Below are positions 7,902-16,087 of a stretch of 64,000 nt of DNA, one piece after another. A model generated the notes under the pieces. That model made no database searches and was not told the origin of the DNA. It was given only the letters and a program-made list of their open reading frames with translations. Position numbers and translations under genes: made by a program. Each line of letters begins with the position of its first letter. Position 1 is the stretch's first letter. Source of the DNA: Caulobacter sp. (GTDB lineage Bacteria > Pseudomonadota > Alphaproteobacteria > Caulobacterales > Caulobacteraceae); the NCBI GenBank assembly GCA_030645575.1, contig JAUSMJ010000064.1, positions 1 to 64,000 of the forward strand. Reading direction: 5' to 3'.

Positions 7902-8909
7902 ATGGCCCGCTACGACTTCGCCTCCGACAACGTCGCCGGCGCCATGCCCGAGGTTATGGACGCCCTGGCCGCCGCCAACGCCGGCGCCGCGTCCGGTTAC
8001 GGGACCGACCATGTCAGCGCCCGCGCGGCCGACCTGATCCGGGCGGCGCTCGACGCCGACGCCGAGGTGCGGTTCACGGCCTCTGGCACCGCCGCCAACG
8101 CCCTGGCCATCGCCACCCTGGCCCAGCCGCACGAGGCGGTGCTGGCCCATGAGCACGCCCATATCTGCACCGACGAGACCGGCGCGCCCGGCTTCTTCGG
8201 CGCCGGCGTCGGCCTGATCGGCCTGCCGGGCGCCAGCGGGCGCATCGACCCCGCCGCCCTGGCCGAGGCCCTGGCCCAGCCGGACGTGTCCTATCGCCAG
8301 CCGGCGGCGGCGCTGTCGCTGACCAACGCCACCGAATACGGCACGGTCTCGACGGCCCAGGCCTTCAAGGCCCTGATCGATCCGGTGAAGGCGAAGGGCT
8401 ATGGCGTGCACCTCGACGGCGCGCGGCTGGCCAACGCCGTGGCCGCCGGCTTCGACCTGAAGGCCATCCCCGGGCTCGGCGTCGATATCCTGATCATGGG
8501 CGGGACCAAGGCCGGCTCGACGCCCACCGAGGCGCTGGTCCTGCTGAACAAGGATCTGGCGCGCCGGCTCGACGCGCGGCTCAAACACGCCGGCCAGCTG
8601 GTGTCCAAGGGCCGGTTCCTGGCCGCGCCGTGGATCGGCATGCTGGAGTCCGGCGCCTGGTCGGCCCGGGCCGCGCACGCCAACGCCATGGCCCGGCGGC
8701 TGGCGGCGCTGATGCCGTTTCCGGTCGTTCATCCGGTCGAGGCCAACGGCGTGTTCGTCGATATGGACGAGCCGGCGCTGCAGCGGCTGCGGGCGACCGG
8801 CTGGTTCGTCTATCGTTTTCTCGACGGCACGGTGCGCTTCATGTGCAGCTGGGCGACCACGCCGGAGATGGTCGATGAGCTTGGGGAAGCGCTGACGTCC
8901 ATCGGGTAG
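7902..8909 (+). CDS. Low-specificity L-threonine aldolase-like PLP enzyme
   Basis: The 335-residue protein is a fold-type I PLP enzyme of the threonine aldolase / beta-eliminating lyase family. It has the family start YDFASDNVAGAMPEVMDAL, the cofactor region FTASGTAANALA, the Asp motif VHLDGARLANA, and the Schiff-base lysine in MGGTKAGSTPTEA. It should cleave L-threonine or L-allo-threonine to glycine and acetaldehyde. It follows the small protein gene with a 5-bp gap. The precise beta-hydroxy amino acid preference cannot be read from sequence. Confidence 0.9.
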   Translation: MARYDFASDNVAGAMPEVMDALAAANAGAASGYGTDHVSARAADLIRAALDADAEVRFTASGTAANALAIATLAQPHEAVLAHEHAHICTDETGAPGFFGAGVGLIGLPGASGRIDPAALAEALAQPDVSYRQPAAALSLTNATEYGTVSTAQAFKALIDPVKAKGYGVHLDGARLANAVAAGFDLKAIPGLGVDILIMGGTKAGSTPTEALVLLNKDLARRLDARLKHAGQLVSKGRFLAAPWIGMLESGAWSARAAHANAMARRLAALMPFPVVHPVEANGVFVDMDEPALQRLRATGWFVYRFLDGTVRFMCSWATTPEMVDELGEALTSIG

Positions 8910-8932
8910 GGTTCGCCCCCGGTGGGACCGTC

Positions 8933-9865
8933 CTAACCTCGCTTCACCGTCCGGAATCCAACATGGCTGGTTCCCGTATCCGGCGGCCCGGGCTGGCGCG
9001 CGGACGGGCGGTAGCGGTAGCAGAAGTTGTCGGCGCAGAGGAACGAACCGCCCTTGATCAGGTGGCTGCGGCCGTTCGGGTTGGGCGTCTCGTACCAGTC
9101 CCTGGTCCACTCCCAGACGTTGCCGGTCATGTCGTGGAGGCCATAGGCGCTGGCCGGATAGCAGCCGACCGGGGCGGTGCGACCCTTGTAGCCGTCGTCG
9201 CCGGTGTCGACGGCCGGGAACACGCCCTGCCAGCTGTTGGCGCGCGGCCGGCCGGGGACCGGCTTGTCATCGCCCCATTCGTAGCGGGCGCCGTCGAGGC
9301 CGGCCCGGGCCGCGAATTCCCACTCCGCCTCGGTCGGCAGGTCGCGGCCCTTCCAGCGGGCGTAGGCCAGGGCGTCGTCGAAGGCGATCTGGACCACCGG
9401 ATGGCGCTCGCGGCCGGCGACGGAGCTGCCCGGCCCTTCCGGATGTTTCCAGCTGGCCCCATCGACGATCCGCCACCAGAGCGACGGGTCGCCTGAACCC
9501 AGCCCCTTTGCCCCGACGAACACCAGCGACGAGGGCTTGAGCTTGCTGGCCGGCACGCCCGGATAGAGCGTCGGATCCGGCTGGCGTTCGGCCAGGGTGA
9601 CGTAGCCGGTGGCCTGCACGAATTCGGCGAACTGGGCGTTGGTCACCTCGGTGCGGTCGATCGAGAAGGGGGCGACCGTCACGGTACTGGCCGGCCCCTC
9701 GTCGTTGTGTTCGGGGTTGGCCCCCAGGGTGAAGGTCCCGCCCTTGAGCGCCACCTCGCCGAGCGGGGCGGCGCCGGGACAGGCGCGGGTCGGCTGGGCC
9801 AGCGGCGGCGCCTTCGGTCCGCAGGCCGCCAGCCCGAACGCCAGCAGGAGGGCGAGCCGCGTCAC
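8933..9865 (-). CDS. Formylglycine-generating enzyme family lipoprotein (sulfatase-modifying factor)
   Basis: The 310-residue protein starts at a GTG (9865) with a lipobox ending LAAC at Cys15, so it is probably anchored in the periplasm. The SUMF1/FGE fold is shown by GGTFTLG, DRTEVTNAQFAEF, WEWTRDW and the end HVGFRTV. Both copper/redox cysteines of genuine FGEs are kept in SFLCADNFCYRYR (Cys277 and Cys282, spacing of five), unlike many SUMF1 homologues that have lost them. It should oxidise the sulfatase CxPxR cysteine to formylglycine; a matching sulfatase is at 13440-15092. The start overlaps the tetR stop. Confidence 0.9.
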   Translation of the reverse strand: MTRLALLLAFGLAACGPKAPPLAQPTRACPGAAPLGEVALKGGTFTLGANPEHNDEGPASTVTVAPFSIDRTEVTNAQFAEFVQATGYVTLAERQPDPTLYPGVPASKLKPSSLVFVGAKGLGSGDPSLWWRIVDGASWKHPEGPGSSVAGRERHPVVQIAFDDALAYARWKGRDLPTEAEWEFAARAGLDGARYEWGDDKPVPGRPRANSWQGVFPAVDTGDDGYKGRTAPVGCYPASAYGLHDMTGNVWEWTRDWYETPNPNGRSHLIKGGSFLCADNFCYRYRPSARQPGPPDTGTSHVGFRTVKRG

Positions 9866-10470
9866 GCCACGCCGTCGAGCAGGGCGCGCGCCAGCCGGCG
9901 CAGGACGGCCCTCGCGCCGTCGATATCGATGTGCTGGTCGGTGCGCAGCCGCCGCCAGGCCTCGAAGCTGAGGGTCAGGTCCAGCGCCTCGACCAGTTCG
10001 GCGTCGGTCCGCACCACCTCGGGCAGAACAACCAGCAGGGTGTCGCGCTGCGCCTTCACCAACCGCGCCCGGCCTTCGCGCAGGGCGGCGGAGCGGGTCC
10101 GCGGACTGTCGGCGGCGATCTGCAGCGGCAGGAGAATCTCGAACGCCTCCGCGCGGCGGCCGATCAGGATATCGACGGCCTGACGCCAGTCGGCGGCCTC
10201 GATCGGGCCCTCCAGCAGGCCGCCGAGCCGCTCGGTCATCACCGCCTGCATGCCGCGATAGAGGCCGTCCATGTCCTCGAACAGGCGGAACACCGTGCGC
10301 AGACCAACGCCGGCGCGGGCGGCCACGGCCTCGGCCGGCGGCATGGCCAGGCCTTCCGACACCAGGGCGATCATCGCCTCGACGATGCGCAGGCGGCTGG
10401 CCTCCGAGCGCAGGCGTCGGCCATCGACAACACGGTCGGCGGCCAGCGGCGGTTTGGGCGGGGCGGTCAT
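9862..10470 (-). CDS. TetR family transcriptional regulator
   Basis: The N-terminal HTH reads RLRIVEAMIALVSEGLAMPPAEAVAARAGVGLRTVFRLFEDMDGLY, a clear TetR DNA-binding domain, followed by a divergent helical ligand domain. The ATG at 10470 (MTAPPKPPL) is preferred; the ORF-track ATG at 10506 adds twelve residues. The stop overlaps the GTG of the formylglycine-generating enzyme by a few bases, so the two form an operon and the regulator may control it. The effector is unknown. Confidence 0.88.
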   Translation of the reverse strand: MTAPPKPPLAADRVVDGRRLRSEASRLRIVEAMIALVSEGLAMPPAEAVAARAGVGLRTVFRLFEDMDGLYRGMQAVMTERLGGLLEGPIEAADWRQAVDILIGRRAEAFEILLPLQIAADSPRTRSAALREGRARLVKAQRDTLLVVLPEVVRTDAELVEALDLTLSFEAWRRLRTDQHIDIDGARAVLRRLARALLDGVA

Positions 10471-10510
10471 GGGGTCATGGCCTATCATTCCCGGCGCTTC
10501 CTGCAAGCGA

Positions 10511-10933
10511 TCAGGCCTTCGCCTTTGGCCGCGCGAACTCCCACAGGGTCGCCAGAGTCAGCACGACGGCCGCGCCGACGATGCCCTTCGCGCCCGGATA
10601 GCCCGTCCCGACCGACTTCGAGACGAAGGCGATGTAGAGGGCGATCAGCGCCCGCAGCAGCTCGACCGCCAGCAAGGGCGCGGCGAAGGCGCGGAACCGG
10701 GCGACGACCAGCAGGTCGATCAGGCCCGACCCGATCTGCCCCGCCCCGATCATCGCCAGCAGGAAGATGATCGTCCGTCCGCCCTGGGCCAGGTCGAAGT
10801 GGGCGATGACGCCCGCGCCGCTGTCCGGCAGGAACGCGTGGATCGCGCCGCGGACCAGGTTGATCAGACCCAGAACGGCCAGGAGGCCGAGTGTGATCCG
10901 CGACGGGGCCCGGGCCGCGGCCGCGCTCGTCAC
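10511..10933 (-). CDS. Small integral membrane protein, unknown function
   Basis: From the GTG at 10933 the 140-residue product shows about four hydrophobic segments: ITLGLLAVLGLINLV, TIIFLLAMIGAGQIGSGLIDLLVV, LLAVELLRALIALYIAF and IVGAAVVLTLATLWEF. The GTG overlaps the stop of the DUF1330 gene (GTGA), which supports this start over the ORF-track start at 11077. It belongs to the dehalogenase-DUF1330 operon. No family is recognised with confidence. Confidence 0.7.
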   Translation of the reverse strand: MTSAAAARAPSRITLGLLAVLGLINLVRGAIHAFLPDSGAGVIAHFDLAQGGRTIIFLLAMIGAGQIGSGLIDLLVVARFRAFAAPLLAVELLRALIALYIAFVSKSVGTGYPGAKGIVGAAVVLTLATLWEFARPKAKA

Positions 10934-11343
10934 CCGGCGGCCTGGGTGCACTGGATCAGAAGCTGGCCCGCCAGGCCGGCCTTGCGGTGATGCCCGATGG
11001 CCTGGACCTCCGGCGAGGTGGCGATGGCCACGAAGGCGGCGCGGCTGGGATATTCGACGATGGCGGCGGCGTCCCACAGGTCCTCGACCTCACCGATGAC
11101 CAGCGCATCGACCTTGGCCGTGAACAGAAACCGGCCGCCGTGGCTTTCGACCACCCGGCGCATCGGTTCACCGTAGCGGAAATAGGCCTCGCGACCGCTG
11201 ATGTCCGGATGCCCCGGCTCATCGTAAGCGGCGCGATCATGGAACCTGAGCAGGTTCAGCATGACGATCGGCTGGTCGCCGCCAAGGCCCAGCAGGGTCT
11301 GAATTTGATCGCCCGTCGGCAGGACGGCGTTTTCCACGTTCAT
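10930..11343 (-). CDS. DUF1330 domain-containing protein
   Basis: The 137-residue product contains the pattern of the DUF1330 / dimeric ferredoxin-like fold: VMLNLLRFHDRAAY, AYFRYGEPMRRVVESHGGRFLF, VIGEVEDLWDAAAIVEYPSRAAFVAIATSPEV (shown in parts). Its biochemical role is unknown. The start codon overlaps the stop of the haloalkane dehalogenase gene by one base, so the two are translated from one message. Confidence 0.85.
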   Translation of the reverse strand: MNVENAVLPTGDQIQTLLGLGGDQPIVMLNLLRFHDRAAYDEPGHPDISGREAYFRYGEPMRRVVESHGGRFLFTAKVDALVIGEVEDLWDAAAIVEYPSRAAFVAIATSPEVQAIGHHRKAGLAGQLLIQCTQAAG

Positions 11344-12245
11344 CAGCGGGTCTCCGAAATGAAGCTGTCGATCAGGGCGGCGATCTGCGCGGGTCGGTCC
11401 TCCTGCAGGAAATGGCCGCCGCCTTCGATGATGGTGTGGGGTTGGCCCTTCGCGCCGGGCACCCGCTGCTGGAAGGGGACGTCGCCGCCCTTCGACACCG
11501 GATCGCCGTCGCTGAAGGCGGTCAGGAACGGCTTGTCGAACCGCTCCAGCACCTGCCAGGCCGCCTTGTTTTCATCGACCGACGGATGCTCGGGCGTCAC
11601 CGGCACGAAGGTCGGGAAGATGCGCGCGCCGGCCTTGTAGCTTTCATCCGGATACGGCGCGTCATAGGCGGCGATCTCCTCAGGCGCCAGCTCGCGCAGC
11701 GAGCCCATGTTGACGATCATCCCGGCCGGGAAGACCGGTATGGTCTGGCTCATCGTCAGCCAGGCCTTGAAGCCATCGCTCATGCCCGAGCCGGTCGGCA
11801 GGCCGGTGTTGGCCACGATCACCCGCGCGAACCGCTCGGGGAAGGCGGCGACCAGGCGCAGGCCGATCAGCCCGCCCCAGTCCTGGCAGAACAGGGTGAT
11901 GTCCTTCAGGTCCATGGCCAGCAGCCAGGCGCTCATCCAGGCGACGTGCTTCTCGTAGCTGTAGTCGGTCGTCGCGGCCGGCTTGTCCGAGCGACCGAAG
12001 CCGATGAGGTCCGGCGCGACCACCCTGTGCCGGTCCTTCAGCGGCGCGATGATCCCCCGGTACAAGTAGGACCAGGACGGTTCGCCGTGCATCAGCAACA
12101 CCGGGGCCGCGTCGCGGGGCCCTTCGTCGATATAGCCAACGCGCAGCTCCGCGCCCGAGGCGTCGGCGATCGTCTCGTAGTGCGGCCTGTAGGGAAAGTC
12201 CGGCAGGTCGGCGAAACGGTCGTCGGGGGTTCTCAGGACCTGCAC
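11343..12245 (-). CDS. Haloalkane dehalogenase (alpha/beta hydrolase)
   Basis: The protein carries the HLD-I signature: [11 protein letters not shown] near the oxyanion hole, GRSDKP, and the nucleophile elbow [10 protein letters not shown] where Asp is followed by the halide-binding Trp. The catalytic His lies in [10 protein letters not shown] near the end. It hydrolyses C-halogen bonds to alcohols, although many homologues act on epoxides or esters. The GTG at 12245 ([11 protein letters not shown]) is preferred because family members begin there and GGAGA lies just upstream; the ATG at 12302 would add 19 residues. It heads an operon with the DUF1330 and membrane protein genes. Confidence 0.88.
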   Translation of the reverse strand: MQVLRTPDDRFADLPDFPYRPHYETIADASGAELRVGYIDEGPRDAAPVLLMHGEPSWSYLYRGIIAPLKDRHRVVAPDLIGFGRSDKPAATTDYSYEKHVAWMSAWLLAMDLKDITLFCQDWGGLIGLRLVAAFPERFARVIVANTGLPTGSGMSDGFKAWLTMSQTIPVFPAGMIVNMGSLRELAPEEIAAYDAPYPDESYKAGARIFPTFVPVTPEHPSVDENKAAWQVLERFDKPFLTAFSDGDPVSKGGDVPFQQRVPGAKGQPHTIIEGGGHFLQEDRPAQIAALIDSFISETR

Positions 12246-12351
12246 GCGGGACTCTCCAGTCTGGTTGTCAGCCGCCTTGACCGGCGGGGAAACTAATGGC
12301 ACAAACTATGCCAATATAATTCGGGCAGGCAAGCCGGAATTGGGGGGCGAC

Positions 12352-13425
12352 ATGAAACGCGTGTTCACCGGGCTTCTGGTGGTGCTGGTGCTTCTGGCGG
12401 CCGGCGCCTGGGCCGTGCGCGGCAGGATCGCCCTGCGGATCATGGAGCGGCGCCTGGCCGCGGCCATGGCCAATCCGGTCATCCCCTCCCTGCCCGACGG
12501 TCTGCACGTGGCCATCTGCGGCGCGGGCGGCCCCTTCCCGGATCACGACCGCGGCGGCCCCTGCACGGCGGTCATCGCCGGCAAGCGCATGTTCATCGTC
12601 GACACCGGAGAAGCGGCAGGCCGCACGCTCGGCCGCATGGGTCTTTTCGGCACGGACTCCGTCGTGCTGCTGACCCACTTCCACTCCGACCATATCGACG
12701 GTCTGGGCAACGTGGCCCTGCAGCGCTGGGGCGCCGGCAACCTGACCACGCCGCTGCGGCTCTACGGCCCTCCGGGCGTCGAGCGCGTCGCCGCCGGCTT
12801 CACCGAGGCCTATGCCCTCGACGCCGGCTACCGCACCGCCCACCACGGCCCGGTCGTGATGCCGCCGTCCGGCGCGGGCGTCCAGGCCCGTCCATTCGCC
12901 ATTCCCGAAGGCCAGGACTCCGTCGTGGTGCTGGACGAGGACGGCGTGAAGATCACCGCCTTCCGGGTCAACCATGGCCCGATCGACCCGGCCGTCGGCT
13001 ATCGCTTCGACTACAGGGGTCGCAGCGTCGTCATCAGCGGCGACACCGCCTCCTCGCCGGTGGTGGCCAAATACGCCAGGGGCGTCGATCTGTTGGTCCA
13101 CGAGGCCCTGTCGACGCCGCTGGTGAACCTGATCCGTCAGGCCGCGCTGGCGGCTGGCAACACCAAGCGCGCCCAGATCATGCTCGACATCCAGAACTAC
13201 CACACCAGCCCGTCGGCGGCCGCGGCCATCGCTCGCGATGACAAGGTCGGCGCCCTGCTGCTGAACCACATCGTGCCGCCGCTGCCGCTGCGCGCGCTGG
13301 AGGGTCCGTTCCTCGGCGACGCCCGCAAGGTGTTCACCGGCCCGCTGTGGATCGCCCGTGACGGCGACCTGGTCAGCCTGCCGGCCAGCGACAGGACCAT
13401 CACCCGCACAAGCCTGCTCCGCTGA
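12352..13425 (+). CDS. Membrane-anchored metallo-beta-lactamase fold hydrolase
   Basis: The 357-residue protein has an N-terminal membrane anchor or uncleaved signal (RVFTGLLVVLVLLAAGAWAV) and the MBL zinc motif THFHSDHIDG near residues 108-116, with further ligands expected at VISGDTA and NHIVPP. The family includes periplasmic arylsulfatase-like and phosphodiesterase-like enzymes; the substrate is not evident. It is 14 bp upstream of a sulfatase on the same strand, suggesting a joint role in degrading sulfated compounds. Confidence 0.88.
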   Translation: MKRVFTGLLVVLVLLAAGAWAVRGRIALRIMERRLAAAMANPVIPSLPDGLHVAICGAGGPFPDHDRGGPCTAVIAGKRMFIVDTGEAAGRTLGRMGLFGTDSVVLLTHFHSDHIDGLGNVALQRWGAGNLTTPLRLYGPPGVERVAAGFTEAYALDAGYRTAHHGPVVMPPSGAGVQARPFAIPEGQDSVVVLDEDGVKITAFRVNHGPIDPAVGYRFDYRGRSVVISGDTASSPVVAKYARGVDLLVHEALSTPLVNLIRQAALAAGNTKRAQIMLDIQNYHTSPSAAAAIARDDKVGALLLNHIVPPLPLRALEGPFLGDARKVFTGPLWIARDGDLVSLPASDRTITRTSLLR

Positions 13426-13439
13426 CTGGAGGATCGACC

Positions 13440-15092
13440 ATGAACCGCAAGCTGACCTGGACCCTCGGGACCATCGCCGTCGTCCTGGTGGCGGGCGTGA
13501 TCGCCTTCCAGCACTTCTGGATATACATCCCCGGCGTGGTCGGGCGGATCAAGAGCCCGATTCAGCCCTACCATGAGGTCACCTGGGGGACGGGCGCCGC
13601 CCCGGCTCTCGCGCCTGGCGCCACGCGCCAGCCGAACGTCATCGTCATCGTCGCCGACGATCTGGGCATCAACGACCTCGCCTCGACCGGCCAGGGCGTG
13701 GCCAATGGCGCCGTGCCGACGCCGAACATCGACTCGATCGCCCGCGACGGGGTCACCTTCACCAACGGCTACGCCGGCAACGCCACCTGCTCGCCCTCGC
13801 GCGCGGCGATGATGACCGGCCGCTATCCGACCCGCTTCGGCTTCGAGTTCACCTCGGTGCCTGTCTCGTTCGCCCGCAATATCCAGCGCCTTGGCGGTCA
13901 CGGTCCGGTCAAGCCGATCTTCTACGAGGACCGCGTCGCGGCGATGCCGCCGGTCGAGGACCTCGGCGTGCCCGCCAGTGAAGTGACCCTGGCCGAAACG
14001 ATGAAGTCGGCCGGCTACCGCACCCTGCACATCGGCAAATGGCACCTGGGCGAGGCCAAGGGCCTGCGGCCCGAGGACCAGGGCTTCGACGACACGCTCG
14101 GCTTCTACGCCGGCGGCGGCATGTTCATGGAAGCCAACGACCCGAACGTCGTGAACTCAAAGCAGGACTTCGATCCGATCGACAGGTTCCTGTGGGCCAA
14201 CCTGCCGTATTCGGTCCGCTTTGACGGCAGCAAGCCGTTCCACCCGGATCGCTACCTGACCGACTACTTCGGCGACCAGGCCGTCCGGGCCATCGACGCC
14301 AACAGGGACCGGCCGTTCTTCATGTATCTGGCCTTCAACGCGCCGCACACGCCGCTGCAAGCCCTGAAATCCGACTATGACGCCCTGCCGCGGATCAAGG
14401 ACCACCGCCTGCGGGTCTATGCGGCGATGATCCGCGCGCTGGACCGCAACGTCGGCAAGGTGCTGGCCGAGGTCGAGGCCCAGGGCCTGTCGGACAACAC
14501 CATCGTCATCTTCACCAGCGACAACGGCGGGGCCAACTACATCGGCCTGCCGGACATCAACAAACCCTACCGCGGCTTCAAGGCGACCTTCTTCGAGGGC
14601 GGCGTGCGGGTGCCCTTCTTTGTCAAGTGGCCGGGTCAGATCCAGCCGGGGTCGACCACCCCGGCGCGGGCCATGCACTTCGACATCTTCGCCACGGCGG
14701 CGGCGGCGGCCCATGCGCCGGCGGCCAAGCCCGGCGTGCTGGACGGCGTGGACCTGCTGACCCTGGCCAAGGGCGGCGCGCCGGACCGGCCGCTGTTCTT
14801 CCGCTCGGGCCACTACCGCGTGGTCATCAACGGCGACTGGAAGCTGCAGCTGTCGGAACGGCCGAAGAAGGCCTGGCTGTTCAACCTCAAGAGCGATCCG
14901 ACCGAACAGACCAATGTCGCGGCAGCCAATCCGGCCGTGGTGGCCCAGCTGACGGCGATGCTCGACGCCCAGGACCGCCGCGCCGCCAAACCGATCTGGC
15001 CGGCCCTGATCGAGGGCCCGATCTGGATCGACAAGCCGGTCGACGGCACGCCGATGCCGAAGGGCGCCGAATACGTGATGTGGGCTAACTGA
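13440..15092 (+). CDS. Type I sulfatase (formylglycine-dependent)
   Basis: The 550-residue protein starts with a membrane anchor (GTIAVVLVAGVIAFQHFWI), then the alkaline-phosphatase superfamily sulfatase domain: NVIVIVADDLG supplies metal-binding aspartates and CSPSRAAMMTGRYPTR at residue 117 on is the CxPSR maturation site converted to formylglycine. IGKWHLGE and FTSDNGGANYIG are further active-site blocks. It should hydrolyse sulfate esters in the periplasm. The FGE-like lipoprotein at 8933-9865 is a plausible activator. The 3' end overlaps the convergent methyltransferase by 8 bp. Confidence 0.93.
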   Translation: MNRKLTWTLGTIAVVLVAGVIAFQHFWIYIPGVVGRIKSPIQPYHEVTWGTGAAPALAPGATRQPNVIVIVADDLGINDLASTGQGVANGAVPTPNIDSIARDGVTFTNGYAGNATCSPSRAAMMTGRYPTRFGFEFTSVPVSFARNIQRLGGHGPVKPIFYEDRVAAMPPVEDLGVPASEVTLAETMKSAGYRTLHIGKWHLGEAKGLRPEDQGFDDTLGFYAGGGMFMEANDPNVVNSKQDFDPIDRFLWANLPYSVRFDGSKPFHPDRYLTDYFGDQAVRAIDANRDRPFFMYLAFNAPHTPLQALKSDYDALPRIKDHRLRVYAAMIRALDRNVGKVLAEVEAQGLSDNTIVIFTSDNGGANYIGLPDINKPYRGFKATFFEGGVRVPFFVKWPGQIQPGSTTPARAMHFDIFATAAAAAHAPAAKPGVLDGVDLLTLAKGGAPDRPLFFRSGHYRVVINGDWKLQLSERPKKAWLFNLKSDPTEQTNVAAANPAVVAQLTAMLDAQDRRAAKPIWPALIEGPIWIDKPVDGTPMPKGAEYVMWAN

Positions 15093-15885
15093 TCCGCAGC
15101 TGATGCAGGGCGATCCCGGCCGCGACCGCCACATTCAGCGAGTCGAAGCCGGGCGCCATCGGGATCGAGACCGTCCGGCAACGGGCCAGGGTCGCCGCCG
15201 GCAGTCCTGGCCCCTCGGCGCCGAGCAGCAGGGCCGGACGGGCGAGGGCCGGCAGGTCTGACAGAGCCGTCTCGCCTGACGGGCTGAGCGCCACCGGCGT
15301 GAAGCCGCGCCGCTGCAGCAGGCCGATCAGGTCCTCGCCCTCGGCCAGCCGCGCGTAGGGCACGCGCAGCACCCCACCAACCGACACCCGGATGGCCTTG
15401 CGATAGAGCGGGTCACAGCAAGTCGGGTCGAGCAGAACGGCGTCGACCCCGAATCCGGCCGCGTTGCGGAACAGCCCGCCCATGTTGTCGTGATTGGAGA
15501 TGCCGACGAGCGCCAGCACCAGCGCCCTGTCCGGCAGCCCTGCCAGCAAGGCGTCGGCCGCGACCGGCGCGGCCCGCTCGGCCAGGGCCAGGATGCCCCG
15601 GTGCAGCTCGAACCCGACGATGCCGTCCAGAACCGGCTGGCTGGCCAGGTAGACGGGCGTCTCCGCCGGCAGGGCCTCAAGGATCGGCTTCAGCTTCTCC
15701 AGCCGCTTGGCCGCGATCAGCACCGACAGCGGCCGGAACCGGTCCTGCCCGGCCAGCACCCGCAGGACCGTCTCGCCCTCGGCGATGAACCGGCCCTGCC
15801 GCCCGACCAGGTCCCGCTCGCGGATGTCGCGATAGGCCTCGAGCCGGGGGTCGGCGGGATCGTCGATGGGGATGAAGGTCGGCAC
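15085..15885 (-). CDS. TrmH/SpoU family RNA methyltransferase
   Basis: The 266-residue protein has the three SPOUT motifs of the TrmH group: NHDNMGGLFRNAAGFG (motif 1), LLLGAEGPGLP (motif 2) and VSIPMAPGFDSLNVAVAAGIAL (motif 3, forming the SAM-binding knot). The N-terminal 100 residues look like an L30e-like RNA-binding domain. It methylates a ribose 2'-OH of tRNA or rRNA; which site cannot be told. It is convergent with and overlaps the sulfatase gene. Confidence 0.9.
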   Translation of the reverse strand: MPTFIPIDDPADPRLEAYRDIRERDLVGRQGRFIAEGETVLRVLAGQDRFRPLSVLIAAKRLEKLKPILEALPAETPVYLASQPVLDGIVGFELHRGILALAERAAPVAADALLAGLPDRALVLALVGISNHDNMGGLFRNAAGFGVDAVLLDPTCCDPLYRKAIRVSVGGVLRVPYARLAEGEDLIGLLQRRGFTPVALSPSGETALSDLPALARPALLLGAEGPGLPAATLARCRTVSIPMAPGFDSLNVAVAAGIALHQLRIS

Positions 15886-15925
15886 TGTGAAGCGATAGCG
15901 CTCGTAAGCGATCGTCGCCAGAAAT

Positions 15926-16083
15926 CCTTCTCCCCTTGCGGGAGAAGGTGGCCTGCGAAGCAGGTCGGATGAGGGGTCGAAAGCTTGGTTGGAGGTTATC
16001 GACTGGCCGGCCCGTCGAAGAGCCCGGTGGGACCCCTCATCCGTCAGGCTCCGCCTGACACCTTCTCCCGCAAGGGGAGAAGG
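15926..16083. repeat. Paired REP-like inverted repeats (CCTTCTCCCC...GGGAGAAGG family)
   Basis: The unit CCTTCTCCCCTTGCGGGAGAAGGTGG followed by ...GCAGGTCGGATGAGGGG at 15926-15976 recurs in reverse orientation at 16033-16083 (CCCCTCATCC...CCTTCTCCCGCAAGGGGAGAAGG). The two units face each other across about 55 bases, as in REPINs. They lie between two genes that are both transcribed leftwards. Another copy is at 27594-27726. Confidence 0.75.
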
Positions 16084-16087
16084 AAAA

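Noticed and set aside
12266-12351. Promoter with TATAAT at 12315-12320 ahead of the MBL gene
   Set aside because: The -10-like TATAAT is perfect, but the nearest TTGACC lies at 12277-12282, 32 bases upstream, which is too far for a sigma-70 promoter; nothing suitable occurs at 17 bases.
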